This document shows, piece by piece, positions 31,648-41,479 of a stretch of 64,000 nucleotides of DNA. The notes under the pieces were generated by a model. That model did no database searches. It was not told the DNA's origin and was given only the letters and a program-made list of their open reading frames with translations. The stretch's first letter is position 1; each line of letters opens with the position of its first letter. The DNA comes from Kappaphycus alvarezii (taxonomy: Eukaryota; Rhodophyta; Florideophyceae; Gigartinales; Solieriaceae): the NCBI GenBank assembly GCA_002205965.3, contig NADL03000682.1, forward strand, positions 186,001-250,000, in the 5' to 3' direction. The translations under genes and the position numbers were made by a program.

Positions 31648-33211
31648 TTAAGGCAGACCCGTTTCTGTTTTCTCCTTTCCTTTTATCCAAACTCCATTTA
31701 GATAGCCCCAGCCAGAACTGTCAGACGACGAAGTAAACTGCCTCACCATTCCCCCATCTATTTCTGCATTTTCCGCGGCTTCTGCAATCAGATTCATCAA
31801 TTCATCAATATTTGTAAACCTGTATATGTATAACGATTTTCCAATCACTTCCCCGATACTTTCAACCCACTCACCTCCCTCAACGCAGCCATCTCCGCCA
31901 AACGTAGAAGGTATGAACCACTGCTCGCCACTGCTACTAGAGGGAGGCTTGTGCCTATCCCAATATCCACCCTCGGAGGCCGGCACCCAGACTCGTATGC
32001 GGTGCTAACCGATGTCGCGCGGAAAGTGGCCGTTCGAGCGATGGAGACCTATGGGATGGTTAGAGCGGTGCTTACTCAAAGGCACGCTGCTGCGGTCGTC
32101 ATGTCCAACGCGGCATGCCTGCTCGCCGGCATTGAGCCGGCTCTGTAAGCAAGGTCATTTACTGTAGTGTTACCCATCAGCGACGACTTGTCCCGCATAA
32201 CGCATTAGCCGCGTGGATATAACCGACCACATCTTCCATGCATTAAAATAACCCAACATTTTCCCTTCCCCGATATCAACGTCCATTGGTTCTAATAAAA
32301 GGGCCTGAGTAGTCCCTCGATCCAAATTTTCCGTCTGCTCATGATTCTTACTGCCACCTATTTTTCTTTCATTCTCACTTCTCACCACAACATTCTTCAC
32401 ATTCGACACTGCTGTATCTGATGCCTCATTCTCCAGTGGATCTGCTGGTCTTTTTAGCTTAAGTTGGTACTTAGGTGCATGAGTTTTCACCTGTCTTGGA
32501 ATCCGTGTTCCAACATATTGGCTGATAGCATCGTGGTTGTTTGGCCCAAAAGCTTTGTAGCGTAGATAAAGAGATCATACTCCGTCTTAGTCCAATATTT
32601 TGTCTGTGGAATGTTTCTTTCGTTTGGATTTGGATTTGTTTTCAATCCAGCAGGACCACTTATCGTTTGTCCAATTTTCCTTCCCCCGTACACAGTCAGT
32701 CCGTTCCCGTCTTTCCCTGTACCTTTTTCCATGCCACTTAAGCTCAAAATGTTTCTGGCATTATTTTCATGTGAGGAATGTAATGCATGTGAACCACCTA
32801 GCTGTACTGAAGAATAGTCCAGGAGTATATCAACACTTACGTGGCTGTCCTGCAGAGGCGGATTATCAAATTGGCTTGAATGTAATTGCAACCCAGACCA
32901 CGCTGCAGCTGAAAGAACTGTAGAGGAAAATGACTTCATTACGGCTCGATGGGATTCGTACTCATAACGATGAAGCGGGAAAAGTTTTGACTCATGCTGA
33001 CCAAGATCTGCGCGCAGTTCATAATGCGTTTTAGCTGGCTGTTGACAATCTCTTCATACAGAAGTTTTGCCGTGGTGTCTGCCATTGGATCCGTAATGGA
33101 AGAAAATTGAACGAGGTCTTGATTACGGAAGGATAAAACAGAATGTGAATGGAGGTATGAGATTACGGCAAATACTCCAAATGAAATGCATAAAAGCATG
33201 TTTGCCTTCAA
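31648..33211 (-). pseudogene. MYB-like (SHAQKY-type) gene, frameshifted and split by a LINE
   Basis: Three minus-strand ORFs (33211-32939, 32939-32487, and 32490 onward) run in order, with one- or few-base overlaps. At the second junction YWTKTEYDLFIYATKLLGQ continues, after a single-base shift near 32495, into RQVKTHAPKYQLKLKR. This resembles SHAQKY-class MYB repeats (first Trp, then R..QV.THAQKY.L.L), which bind DNA; plants, red algae and other protists have them. An L1 LINE lies between ...MDVDIGE and VIGKSLYIYR; without it the frame continues to a stop at 31648. The first ORF has a hydrophobic N-terminus and may be a separate gene. A broken partial copy is at 18440. No transposon hallmark is visible inside. 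Confidence 0.45.
31859..32264 (+). mobile_element. 5'-truncated L1 LINE inserted in MYB-like gene
   Basis: It begins inside the LINE C-terminus (NPLTSLNAAISA-equivalent), runs through LAGIEPAL*, the 3'UTR and a tail AAAATAACCCAACATTTTCC. It is flanked by the 11-mer CTTCCCCGATA at 31848-31858 and 32265-32275. The coding part is close to L1 at 44250-44544. Confidence 0.85.
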
Positions 33212-33735
33212 GCATGTACAAGTACTTGCATTTTTCAGCGAGTAAAGTGCTAAAAAAGCTAGAGCCTACTCCTGTTTACAAAGATAAAAATAGGAGTTGT
33301 GTTTAGTGCGAGAACTATTAGTGCCAAACCTGGGGTAGGGTCAAGGTAGGCGTTGCGTTATGTTCAGAATCTATCGTCTCGATATCGATTCCAGGCCGAC
33401 GATAGTGTTTCTTGATTTATCCTGACAAAGTCCTAATGAGCGTGATGAGACACACGTGTCTTTTCTTGCTGCCAGTCATTTCAGGGGCTCACTGTACTGT
33501 AGAATGCGTGAGATGTACTTTAGTGTATCGGAGCAAGAGAAAGGAATAGGGAGGGGACAATTTGCGCTTGACCCACTCTCGGAAAAGATCAAGCGCAACA
33601 TTGCTGTAAATGGGGGGTTAATTTACTGTGGTAGATATGTGGGTTGGTATCCAGTAAATTTGTACCGGAGCGTAGATATCGTATCATTGTCAAGCCAGTT
33701 GTGAAACCGTACAATGCGTCGAAAGCTGTGGATGG

Positions 33736-34409
33736 TGATATAATGAAAATTGTAGATATTCCTTGGCATGCTGCGCTGGCTGAGTTGGCTGCGCTGGCTG
33801 AGTTGGCATGCTGCGCTGGCCGATTTGGCATGCTGTGCTGGCCGATTTGGCATGCTGTGCTGGCCGAGTTGGGATTCTGCACTGGCCGAGTTGGCATGCT
33901 GCGCTGGCTGAGCTGTCACTGTACTTACAATTATATTTTTAGTTATTTTTAGAGGGATGCTTTGCACTGTACTGTGGCGGTGCAGATTTGGCACATAGGT
34001 ACTGTATAGGTGCTACAGAATGTGAGGGTTGAAAACTCTATATAAGGGGCTGTTTGCATGAAATGGTAGGACTACTTGGGAGCCAGCATACCCGAGCGGG
34101 GCGCTCAACAAGTTAAGTCAAACACAAAGCATAAAGGAAGTTGGCACACAACTTCGAGTCAAGTCCCGAGTAGTAGGAAGTTAAGAGTCAACTTCAGACC
34201 CAAGAAAACTTTTTCTTACGCTAGTCGCAGAGCGTCGGTGGTAGACCCTGCCCCTTTTTTAGTTGCTTGTAGCTTCCTCAACTGTCTACCCTATCCACTC
34301 CTTTTTGTTTGTTCAACTTTACCACGGTAGCACGTTTGTCGCTCGCAACGCCTCCTTCTCAGGGCAATTGGTTCTGAGAATCTCTTCTCCCGCCGATTTA
34401 TGCCTATCA
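33736..34409 (+). mobile_element. Solo LTR with 22-bp minisatellite, 5-bp target duplication
   Basis: It starts TGATATAATG and ends TGCCTATCA, flanked by GATGG at 33731-33735 and 34410-34414. The last ~270 bp match the R/U5 of the short Ty3/gypsy LTRs. A TATATAAGG box is near 34038. The U3 holds a 22-bp tandem repeat (33769-33920). The uninterrupted host sequence (GTGGATGGCACTCC) is seen at 20925 and 45132. Confidence 0.85.
33769..33920. repeat. 22-bp minisatellite in LTR U3
   Basis: About seven units of CTGCGCTGGCCGAGTTGGCA plus two bases, with single-base variants and one shortened unit near the left end. It is not a CRISPR: the units are contiguous with no spacers. Confidence 0.85.
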
Positions 34410-34414
34410 GATGG

Positions 34415-35345
34415 CACTCAAATTTACCAGAAGGTGGAAGGGAGGCCAGCCAGCAAACAGCGGCAATGGAGGTTACTGTCAAACCGGAGTGCCGCTGTAA
34501 AAGAATGCCTGTAACCTTCAAAACCCTTTCCATTGTGCGGGTGGGAACGGTTCTCGCGAGTTCCTTGACGACGGAGAACGCCGCCGGATGCCATCCTCCA
34601 AGCGTTGAGATGGGAACAGGAACCAGCCTGTTTCTTCCAGGCAGCTCAGCAAGAAACCATTGGTATTTTCGCTGCTTTTCTGCGTGAGCTGCGTTGAGGC
34701 TTGTGAGTGGGTTGAAAGCCCTGGCTCTTGCGTGGGAGGGGGCGAGCGGGTTGACAAAGGTTACATCGAAATAATCCGTGCCACCGCCGGCTTCCATCGC
34801 CCTGATATCCGGCCTCGTCCTGTTTTTGTAATGTAGACGAGGTTCGATGAATGGACGTCGGGCGGCTCTTGCAAGGTCGATCCCAAGTAAAGTCACCTGG
34901 TTTTTGTGGTGAGTATTCCGCTCGCAGCCAAAGCGACAATGTAGAAAGTGGTCCCCGTAGATATCCAGCATTTCATGGCTCCCTGCTTTGGGGCAAGGGG
35001 TACCTGGGGCGAATAAAGGGGTTTGACAAAAGTACTGGAACCACAGGGAAAAGTCTTTGCTCTTGATGTGCGCCCTCAATCCAGGGTAAGGTGCGCAGTA
35101 TACCCAGCGTTGGCACCGAGGAGGGACATGCTAGCGCGGAAGGCGCGGTTGCGGATGTTTCCGAGCAACAAGGCCTCTTGCGCAGCCATATGAATTGCAT
35201 CTATTAGCTTCATCTGCCATGGTGGGTTGGATGAGCAGAAATTGCAAAACAGAATTCGTTCTGAGGGTCGATAAGAGGCGCTCCATGTGGTAAAGGCAGC
35301 TGTAGCATCCTCGTACTGCGTCAGGTCTTGAACACAGGACGGCAA
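34415..35345 (-). CDS. LINE L1' C-terminal region (frameshifted)
   Basis: It follows the RT ORF after a frameshift near 35350. TTWSASYRPSERILFCNF, FRASMSLLGANAG, then APGTPCPKAGSHEMLDIYG, DHFLHC (Cys/His knuckle), RPDIRAM...GGTDYFDVTFVNPL (PD...D endonuclease-like block intact) and VPVPISTLGGWHP. The listed frame reads on into the inserted solo LTR, so its last ~40 residues are not LINE sequence. Confidence 0.7.
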
Positions 35346-35357
35346 AGACGTCTCGCA

Positions 35358-36569
35358 TCACTGCTGCGTCGCGGCGCTAGACGCAAGAAACGAAGCGGTG
35401 GCGACATCTCGCGTGGAGGAGAGGCCGATTCCCAAGTTCGGCTTCTTCTCCTGTAGTGCCTTAATGGGCAGCTGCAACTCCTTGAATATACAGCTGTCTA
35501 GCATTCCACGGGCTAAAATGCGGCGGCACCTCTCGATTAAGCTGTCGAAGTATTCGGCCCCTTTCCGTGTACAGGAGGGCGGCACAACTCGCAAGAGGTA
35601 TTCCACTTTGCAAACCCCAAAGCAGTTGCGTAGTAGTTGGAATGAAGCGTGCGCGTCCTCGATTTCCATGACAGCGTGAAGTAAAGGCTCAAGGGAGTAT
35701 ACATGGTCCAGGAAGTATTGTTCCATGAACGGTTGGGAGCCGATTGGCGCGTTCAAACCCGAAGTACCAGCACTGTATTCCTGCCGTATATCACAGGGGT
35801 ATGCGGCCTGAACCGACATGGAGGGGGCGGTGGGCCACCATACTTTGCATTTCGAGACTGCCAGATGGAGACCACGACGTTTGGCCTCGGGAGAAGACGG
35901 AACCTCGATTACCTTGGGTATATCCTCGTGTTTGGCTACAATGTAGCCATTGTCGTGATACAAAAGCTCCAAAAGCAGTGTGTCTAACCCTGTGTCCTCG
36001 TCGGGGGATCCCGACAATAGCTCTTTGATCTTTAGGGCGATGGGGTGGAGTACAAGAGCGAAAAGCAATCCGCTGAGCGGGTCTCCTTGCTGAGTACCCA
36101 CAACACTCCGTATAGTCTCGAATCCCGTCCAGAGGAACGCTGGGTCGTGGTTGTAGCAATACAGTACCCAAGGGAGCAACTGGGGAAAGAGGTTCCGGAC
36201 TGCGTTAAAAAAGGAAGCACGGCTGCACAGGTTGAACGCATTCTTCTGGTCGACCGACAAGAGCGCATATTCAGAGCGTGTACCGAACTTGTTCACGATG
36301 CGACGAACACCGTGAACTACTGCATCTGTTCCTGACTTTGTAGCGATACCAACCTGAAGAGGCTGGAAGTAGGTAGCAGCCTTCTCATTGAACCGAGTAG
36401 CAAAGCAGCTACTAACTAGCCGTCGCAAAGTCTCTCCCACTCCAATGGGGCGCGGAGTCATGTCTTTCTTCGCAAGTGGTGTGAGTGGGGCTCCAGAAAT
36501 CCACGGGGTGAGGGCAGAAGGAGCTTTTCCGGAAGCCAGGACGTTCAGAAGTTCTATTAATGAATCCAA
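35358..36569 (-). CDS. LINE L1' reverse transcriptase, active-site mutant
   Basis: A 403-residue uninterrupted RT. It has PLTPLAKKDMTPRPIGVGETLR (fingers), SVDQKNAFNLCSR (motif A; Asp present), VVGTQQGDPLSGLLFALVL (motif B), and LLYHDNGYIVAKH at motif C, where L1 has YHDD. The second catalytic Asp is therefore Asn, a change expected to abolish polymerisation. The thumb region (QLLRNCFGVCKVEYLLRVV) is well preserved. The ORF is otherwise intact, so the substitution or a read error deserves attention. The frame shifts after 35358 into the C-terminal region. Confidence 0.8.
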   Translation of the reverse strand: MDSLIELLNVLASGKAPSALTPWISGAPLTPLAKKDMTPRPIGVGETLRRLVSSCFATRFNEKAATYFQPLQVGIATKSGTDAVVHGVRRIVNKFGTRSEYALLSVDQKNAFNLCSRASFFNAVRNLFPQLLPWVLYCYNHDPAFLWTGFETIRSVVGTQQGDPLSGLLFALVLHPIALKIKELLSGSPDEDTGLDTLLLELLYHDNGYIVAKHEDIPKVIEVPSSPEAKRRGLHLAVSKCKVWWPTAPSMSVQAAYPCDIRQEYSAGTSGLNAPIGSQPFMEQYFLDHVYSLEPLLHAVMEIEDAHASFQLLRNCFGVCKVEYLLRVVPPSCTRKGAEYFDSLIERCRRILARGMLDSCIFKELQLPIKALQEKKPNLGIGLSSTRDVATASFLASSAATQQ

Positions 36570-36897
36570 GAATTTCCCCTGCGAGAAGATGTGGGTGTCC
36601 GTAGAAGCTCTTCGACGTGAGAGGGACGTAGTCCGGATTCCCCCGGGGCTGAACCGGGTTTGAAAGAGCGAACTGCCCGTAAAACCCCATCCTTTGTGAT
36701 CGTTGAGATGCCGGAGGGTGCGGAAGGCGGTTCAAAGTGTTCCTCATCCTCCCGGGAAGGTTGAAAAGGTTTAGCGCAACATTGAAGAAGCGGTTTTTCC
36801 TGCGCCGTACGGCGCTAGCGGCCTCCTGAGTATTGATCAGGTATTGCTTTCCTTTTTCCCGGGGTTTTCGATGGTTCTTTATTTCTGCTCATGGGGG

Positions 36898-37618
36898 TGA
36901 TAGGGGTAAACCGGCAGGGGAAGATATCCTCAGAACCAATTACCCCAGGAAGGAGGTATTGCAAGCGACAAACGTGCTACCGTGGTAAAGTTGAACAAAC
37001 AAGAAGGAGTGGATAGGGAAGACAGTTGAATGGGTTGCAAGCAAGTGTGAAAGGGGCAGGGTCTACCACCTATGCTTGGTGACTAGCGTAAGAAAAAGTT
37101 TTCTTGGGTCTGAAGTTGACTCTCAACTTCCTACTACTCGGGACTTGGCTTGAAGTTGTCTGCCAACTTGCTTTACCTCCACTAAAGGAAGCAGTTTACT
37201 CGGCTTATATAGACTTTTGGCTACCCTAGAAGTCTCACACAAACATACTAATAACCATAAAATGTATTCACGGTAATCGTGTGAACCAGAGAGACTATTA
37301 GGAGATATTTTCTCAAGGTAAATATCTCAGTGCCATACCCATGTCAGCCACCCATCGGCCAGGGGTGGGAATTGATGTGGCCATTATATAGACCTTTCAG
37401 AGCTACTTGTAGTATCACCCACAAACTGGAACTGTACTGACATCTACTATGACTGCGTGTCCTAAAATGAAAAAATCAACCGACGAATTTGCCACACTCA
37501 CCCAAATTAAAAATATCTTGCAAATTCAAAAACTGTAAAAATATCTTCCCAATTCCGATACTGTATACAATTATGGTCCTCATCTAGATTTTTTTCGTGT
37601 GCGAATTTGCGCACATCA
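36898..37618 (-). mobile_element. Solo short LTR of Ty3/gypsy family
   Basis: 721 bp, TGATAGGGG ... GCACATCA, nearly identical to the LTR at 53605-54325 and in the same orientation. Two TATA boxes (TATATAG context) ~180 bp apart are kept. The flanks read GGGGG (left) and CGGGG (right), an imperfect 5-bp duplication. It abuts an L1 tail on the right. Confidence 0.85.
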
Positions 37619-37785
37619 CGGGGAGTTTTCGGGTTAATTTAATGCATGGAAGATGTGGTCGCTTATATCCACGCCGCTAATGCGTTATGCGGGACGAGTC
37701 GTCACTGATTGGTAACACTACAACACATGACCTTCCTTACAGGGCCGGCTCAATGCCAGCCAACATGCATGCCGCTTTGGACAGG
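37619..37785 (-). mobile_element. L1 LINE 3' end
   Basis: Reverse complement of the L1 3'UTR: GGGGAGTTTTCGGGTTAATT, GCATGGAAGATGTGGTCG, TTATGCGGGACGAGTCG, and GGCCGGCTCAATGCCAGC encoding the LAGIEPAL end. Confidence 0.75.
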
Positions 37786-38115
37786 ACACCCGCGCATTGT
37801 AGAACCCATTCCACAGTATTTCCACTAATGCCTTCCGAACAGCGACTCGTCTCCCGGCGCGCTGTGTCTCTCGCCGAGCACGCGAACGTCTCACGCTACG
37901 GCGACCACTGGGACGCCAAAAGGTATATTACTGGTGCCAGTCGGAATCGATACTTATGATTAGCTAGGGGAGATTGGTTATAAGTTTTTTCGCCTCCTCG
38001 CGTCTTTCGCTGCCAACCGCCGACATTCCTCCGCCACGCTTGAGTTCCGGGATTTTGTTACTCATTTTTAATTCTGTGTTCAAGGGATTCAAGGTCGCCA
38101 GGTGAGCCCCCGTCA
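37786..38115 (+). mobile_element. L3-like LINE C-terminal fragment
   Basis: AEHANVSRYGDHWDAKRY and FRLLASFAANRRHSSAT-like codons correspond to AEREKHRHYGTYCNRND and FFRRLASFAASRRGSSP of L3 (40306-41300). Frameshifted. Confidence 0.6.
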
Positions 38116-38229
38116 TCTACTTGAGCAGTATTTCTTCAATGACTTCTGCTCGTCTGAGTGCTTTGTTTCATACTTATAAAGGTTTCCATTACAGTGTGTT
38201 CCGAGCCACAAACGGCCATATCTTTCAAA

Positions 38230-38577
38230 TATGGGGAGAATGATTTGGTTCTTTAATTTTTGAAAAGTGCGGTTCAGCTATCCCCCGGTGTATGCTAGAC
38301 ATGCTCAGGATAATGGGTAATGTGAGTCATGTGCCTAAATGGCTGGCTCGGAGCCTGTCAGCAGGCAAATATTCAAATAGGCTTTCAAATATTGAAGCAC
38401 CCAAAATTCCGACCGTCATGAGTAACGAGCCAAGCCTGCTCGCTGGCATTGAGGCGGCCTTGTATGGGTATGTTATTTAGTGTTACCTAGCAGTGACGGC
38501 TTCTCTCGCACAACGCACTAGTGGCGTGTATACAACCAACTACATCTTCCATACGTTAAAATAACCCAAAATTTCCC
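38230..38577. mobile_element. L5 tail (minus) inserted in an L1 3' end (plus)
   Basis: 38230-38390 is the reverse complement of the L5 3' end seen at 46060-46200 (GGTTCTTTAATTTTTGAAAAG, CCCGGTGTATGCTAGAC). From ~38410 an L1 3' end follows (GCTCGCTGGCATTGAGG, tail TTAAAATAACCCAAAATTTCC). Confidence 0.65.
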
Positions 38578-38810
38578 CCACATTCACCCCTTGTCCGCAG
38601 TGCTACTCACAGCTTGGACCCTTCAAACGCTTCTAGGGCCTATAGTTTGTCTACAATGTTCCGCCGAATGCCACGTTGCCCGTCAGGTGGGGTCCCACCA
38701 GGCAGAGATTGCATTTATTCGCTGACAAAGTTTTTCGAACTCTGGTTGAAAGGAGACCTCCCGGCGCCATGCCAGCCGTATTTCTCTTGAAGCCGTCTAT
38801 ATTGCGTTGG
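38578..38810. other. Spacer, partly open on both strands
   Basis: ORFs on both strands (38651-38944 minus, 38676-39062 plus) overlap and include the palindrome below. Neither is recognised, and mirror coding through an inverted repeat makes both doubtful. Confidence 0.35.
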
Positions 38811-38885
38811 CGAAGCCCAACGAGGAATCCGTCCTGCGATGGGACGGATTCCTCGTTGGAATCCGTCCCATCGCAGTCGGGCTTC
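38811..38885. repeat. Nested perfect inverted repeats (alternative hairpins)
   Basis: Arm 38817-38834 pairs with 38842-38859 (18 bp, 7-nt loop). The central segment 38835-38850 also pairs with 38860-38875 (16 bp, 9-nt loop), so the hairpins exclude each other. An outer pair GAAGCCC (38812) / GGGCTTC (38879) encloses both. Confidence 0.9.
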
Positions 38886-38940
38886 TTTTCCGGCCTCAAT
38901 ATCCAGGCTCTCGGCGCACAATGCTTTCCCCTTCTTTCGC

Positions 38941-39235
38941 TCATATCTTTAGCATCATCAGCTCGGGGTAGGCGTCAAGAACGGCACCAATGCGACCGAT
39001 CATTTCTTCCATCCTCTTCCCCAACGCGTAGAGATCCGCGACCACGTATTGCTTCAGATTGACATCGACAACGAATTCAATGGCAGTTTTCGCCAGCACA
39101 TTCTCGAAGCAGTATCTGTCCCAGATCTTGTACGTTAGGTGCACCATTGTTACGGTGCCACTACGAAGCTTGCTTTCGACCTCTACTACTTCTGAAGTGC
39201 CGAGGGATCTCAGAAACAGTACTGTCTCGGCATAC
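38941..39235 (-). pseudogene. Unassigned protein fragment next to an L2 tail
   Basis: The minus-strand ORF ending at 38941 reads LRSLGTSEVVEVESKLRSG, then AKTAIEFVVDVNLKQYVVADL and ALGKRMEEMIGRIGAVLDAY. It has helical, protein-like composition, continuous for ~95 codons. Its apparent start lies in the L2 tail on the opposite strand, so the true 5' end is lost. No family recognised. Confidence 0.4.
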
Positions 39236-39320
39236 CTTTTTGAGTCGATTGCGTTTGTCTGGAAAACTATGGATAGATCGGATACATCTTTCAAAAGTAA
39301 AACCCCCCAACCTTTCCCCT
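39195..39320 (+). mobile_element. L2 LINE 3' tail
   Basis: CAGTACTGTCTCGGCATACC, TTGAGTCGATTGCGTTTG and AAAACCCCCCAACCTTTCC. Confidence 0.65.
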
Positions 39321-39616
39321 ATTTTGCCTGCACTGCATGCATGCCCGTTAAGTAGGTCCTTTGCAAGCGTCTTTCCGATTAGTTCCTATTCTACTCTTAC
39401 TCTGCCCCTCTGACTGCTTGTCCCTAACGCCGTAAAAATTCCCCCAAGTTTTACCTGCAAGCCTTACGAGAAAATGTTGGTTATGAGCTTTAGTCGTACA
39501 ACCCCTTCGGTCCCCCCGCCTCTCTCTTCAATGACCTTCTGCGCTCCCATTGAGAACGACGGATGTGATATATAGCAAGGCTGAGGTAACTGTCTTGGAA
39601 AGTTGTCCTATATCAA
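39321..39616. other. Spacer, nothing recognised
   Basis: No ORF or repeat partner seen. Confidence 0.45.
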
Positions 39617-40239
39617 GAGTAAGAAGAAGATGAAGACTTTACCAAGCAAGAAAGGGGGGGCTAGCGGCCCTCAAAAGCGGAAACATCTATCCGAGCCAGG
39701 AGCAGTTGAGTTGTCGAGGGTTGCTCGCGACAGAAGTTCGTTGTTGTATGAGCCAGCTGATAATCGTTAACAAGCGATCGCGCTCGATGGCAGGGCTACT
39801 GCCTTTCCGTTGAGCGATGTACTCAGCAATTCTGGACAGACCTCGTTCGGCACCGGGACCGGCAGACCCGTATATATCGAAAGCCATCGGGTGGAAGTCG
39901 ATACGCAGTTCGGCGCAGAGGTGGCCATAGCGGAGAGATTTCGCGCGCTCAGGTGCAATAAGGGCAGCGAGGGCCGTCTGGATCCGTGGTTGGGCGTATG
40001 GAGCTGAGTGGGGGCTGATAACAGTGACGTCGCAGCCCTGCGGGACGGGAGAGAACTGGTCATCATGAAGGTAGATGTCGAGGGGCCGGCGACAGTTGAA
40101 GGGTCGGGGCAAGTCTTGCGGGAAGGTCCATTTACAGACAGAGCGAATCCCAATTGATAAGCGTGAAGCCTAGGAATTGAGGCGGTCGCGAACACAGTTG
40201 TGGCGTCAAATGGAGCCGTCGGCGCAGGGACAGACAGAG
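39617..40239 (-). mobile_element. LINE L4 fragment, C-terminal domain
   Basis: A second copy of the 10916-11930 LINE. The minus strand reads PLDIYLHDDQFSPVPQGCDVT, ELRIDFHPMAFDIYGSAGPG, IAEYIAQRKGSSPAIERDR. Its 3' end is near 39617 (AAGAAGATGAAGAC context shared with 10922). An L3 LINE interrupts it at 40240, and L4 resumes at 41301. Confidence 0.7.
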
Positions 40240-41300
40240 TGGTGGTAGATCTTTATTTGTCGTACAATGTCGCACAGAGGCGTGCGGAGGGTATTTATAA
40301 ATTAACTACGGATGCGGGCGGCGGGTAGAAACTTGTCGCGCCTGCATTATTTGGAGACTAAATGCAAAACGGGTAACGAAGTCGCGGAGCTCCTGTTGAG
40401 GGGAGGAACCGCGACGGGAAGCAGCGAAGGAAGCAAGGCGGCGGAAAAAAGCCTTACCGTCGTCGCCCAAGGCGCCATAGATATCAATCCCGACGGGGGA
40501 GAGGAGGATATCGTTTCGGTTGCAGTAAGTGCCGTAATGACGATGTTTCTCGCGCTCTGCGAGTGTCGCGGCGGCGCCGGCAGTAACCGTACTTGGCGAA
40601 ATGTGGCGGCGTGCGGAGGGGTGGGCAACAGTAACGTCGACGGCTATATCGGTACTGTGAAGCCCGTATGCAGCGGGTATGTAAATATCCATTCGTAGCA
40701 CGGGGGACTCCGAATGCCCAGATGAGTCGGGAACCTGGTGGAGGAGCGGATGTTCGACGAGGGCGACGATCCCAACTTCCTTGCAGTAGCGGGCAAGAAC
40801 GTTGCGGAGGATGTGGTGACGACGAGTCATTCCGTCTTCGTATTTGCAGGTCAACGCGTGTTGACCACTTGGATCTAAGACGGGTGCGATGTCGGCCGAG
40901 CGGCGGGAGCAGACCGGACAGCGAGTAGATCCAGGGAATAGCGCGATGCCGAGACGTAGAGCCAGAGCGACTTTCCAGGCGGAAGAGGACATGTACGTAC
41001 CGCGGTGGGGGTGAGGAAGCGAAGAGAAAACAGTCGATGCGGAGGATGTGCGCACGGAGAGGAGCCGTGCTCGGTCGTGGGCTGCCGCGGACGAGAACAA
41101 GCTATCGGACTTGGATAGCATGAGTTCAGTTGTGATCGCAGACTGGAGCCTTTCGCCGGGGACCGGCGATGAACAACGCTCGAAAAGAGCCGTAGCTGTA
41201 AGTGACGAAGACAGCTGCGGGTGGCGGGAGGATAAGAGCGAGATGGCAGACCGAGGGATCTCTTCCAAGTGGCGGTCCTGGGAAAGGGTAAGCAGGGTAG
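40240..41300 (-). mobile_element. LINE L3 inserted in L4
   Basis: A 5'-truncated L3 with a 3' tail at the left (reverse complement of ...AAAGATCTACCACCA). L4 sequence borders both sides: CAGACAGAG left, TGGTGTCCGTAGG right, contiguous in the other L4 copy at 11625-11645 apart from three bases. TGGTG could be a small target duplication. Confidence 0.75.
40306..41300 (-). CDS. LINE L3 C-terminal protein region
   Basis: ~330 uninterrupted codons without an RT. A helical segment is followed by CPVCSRRSADIAPVLDPSGQ, HALTCKYEDG (C-x2-C...H-x4-C knuckle), MTRRHHILRNVLARYC, then LRMDIYIPAA...DIAVDVTVAHP (endonuclease-like block; the first acidic residue is present as MD rather than PD), AAATLAEREKHRHYG and FFRRLASFAASRRGSSP. 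The formal ORF starts at 41358 inside L4 sequence, so its first ~19 residues are chimeric. The same protein is at 50640-51310 and, diverged, at 51598-52515. It would act in target cleavage or RNA binding of the LINE. Confidence 0.75.
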
Positions 41301-41340
41301 TGGTGTCCGTAGGAATCCAGGGTGGGGACAGTGCAATCAT
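41301..41340 (-). mobile_element. L4 LINE, right part after L3 insertion
   Basis: TGGTGTCCGTAGGAATCCAG is shared with 11636-11655. Confidence 0.7.
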
Positions 41341-41479
41341 AGGCGTATCATATATCAAAAAATACTAGCATTATCTCAAAAAAGTTGAAATATGAGCTTT
41401 TCCGCAGCGCGAGACTTCCAAGGTCTGAGAATCACGGGAGTTCTAGAGGTGGGCGTTTACCCACTATCCCACTGCCCTT

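Larger units (their letters stand above)
33605..36897 (-). mobile_element. LINE L1', nearly complete coding region, hosting a solo LTR
   Basis: A minus-strand LINE: an N-terminal part at ~36412-36750 (weak), the RT ORF (36569-35358), the knuckle/endonuclease-like region to ~34440, and a 3'UTR ending near 33605 with AGTAAATTAACCCCCC. A solo LTR interrupts the 3'UTR at 33736-34409. The 5' limit is uncertain (36770-36897), where solo LTR 36898 begins. Confidence 0.75.

Noticed and set aside
33769..33920. Regular short repeats resembling a CR array
   Set aside because: The 22-bp units are contiguous, with no unique spacers, and lie in the U3 of a eukaryotic LTR. It is a minisatellite, not a CRISPR.
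38651..39062. Two overlapping ORFs on opposite strands
   Set aside because: Their overlap is produced by the inverted repeat at 38811-38885, and neither shows a known motif.
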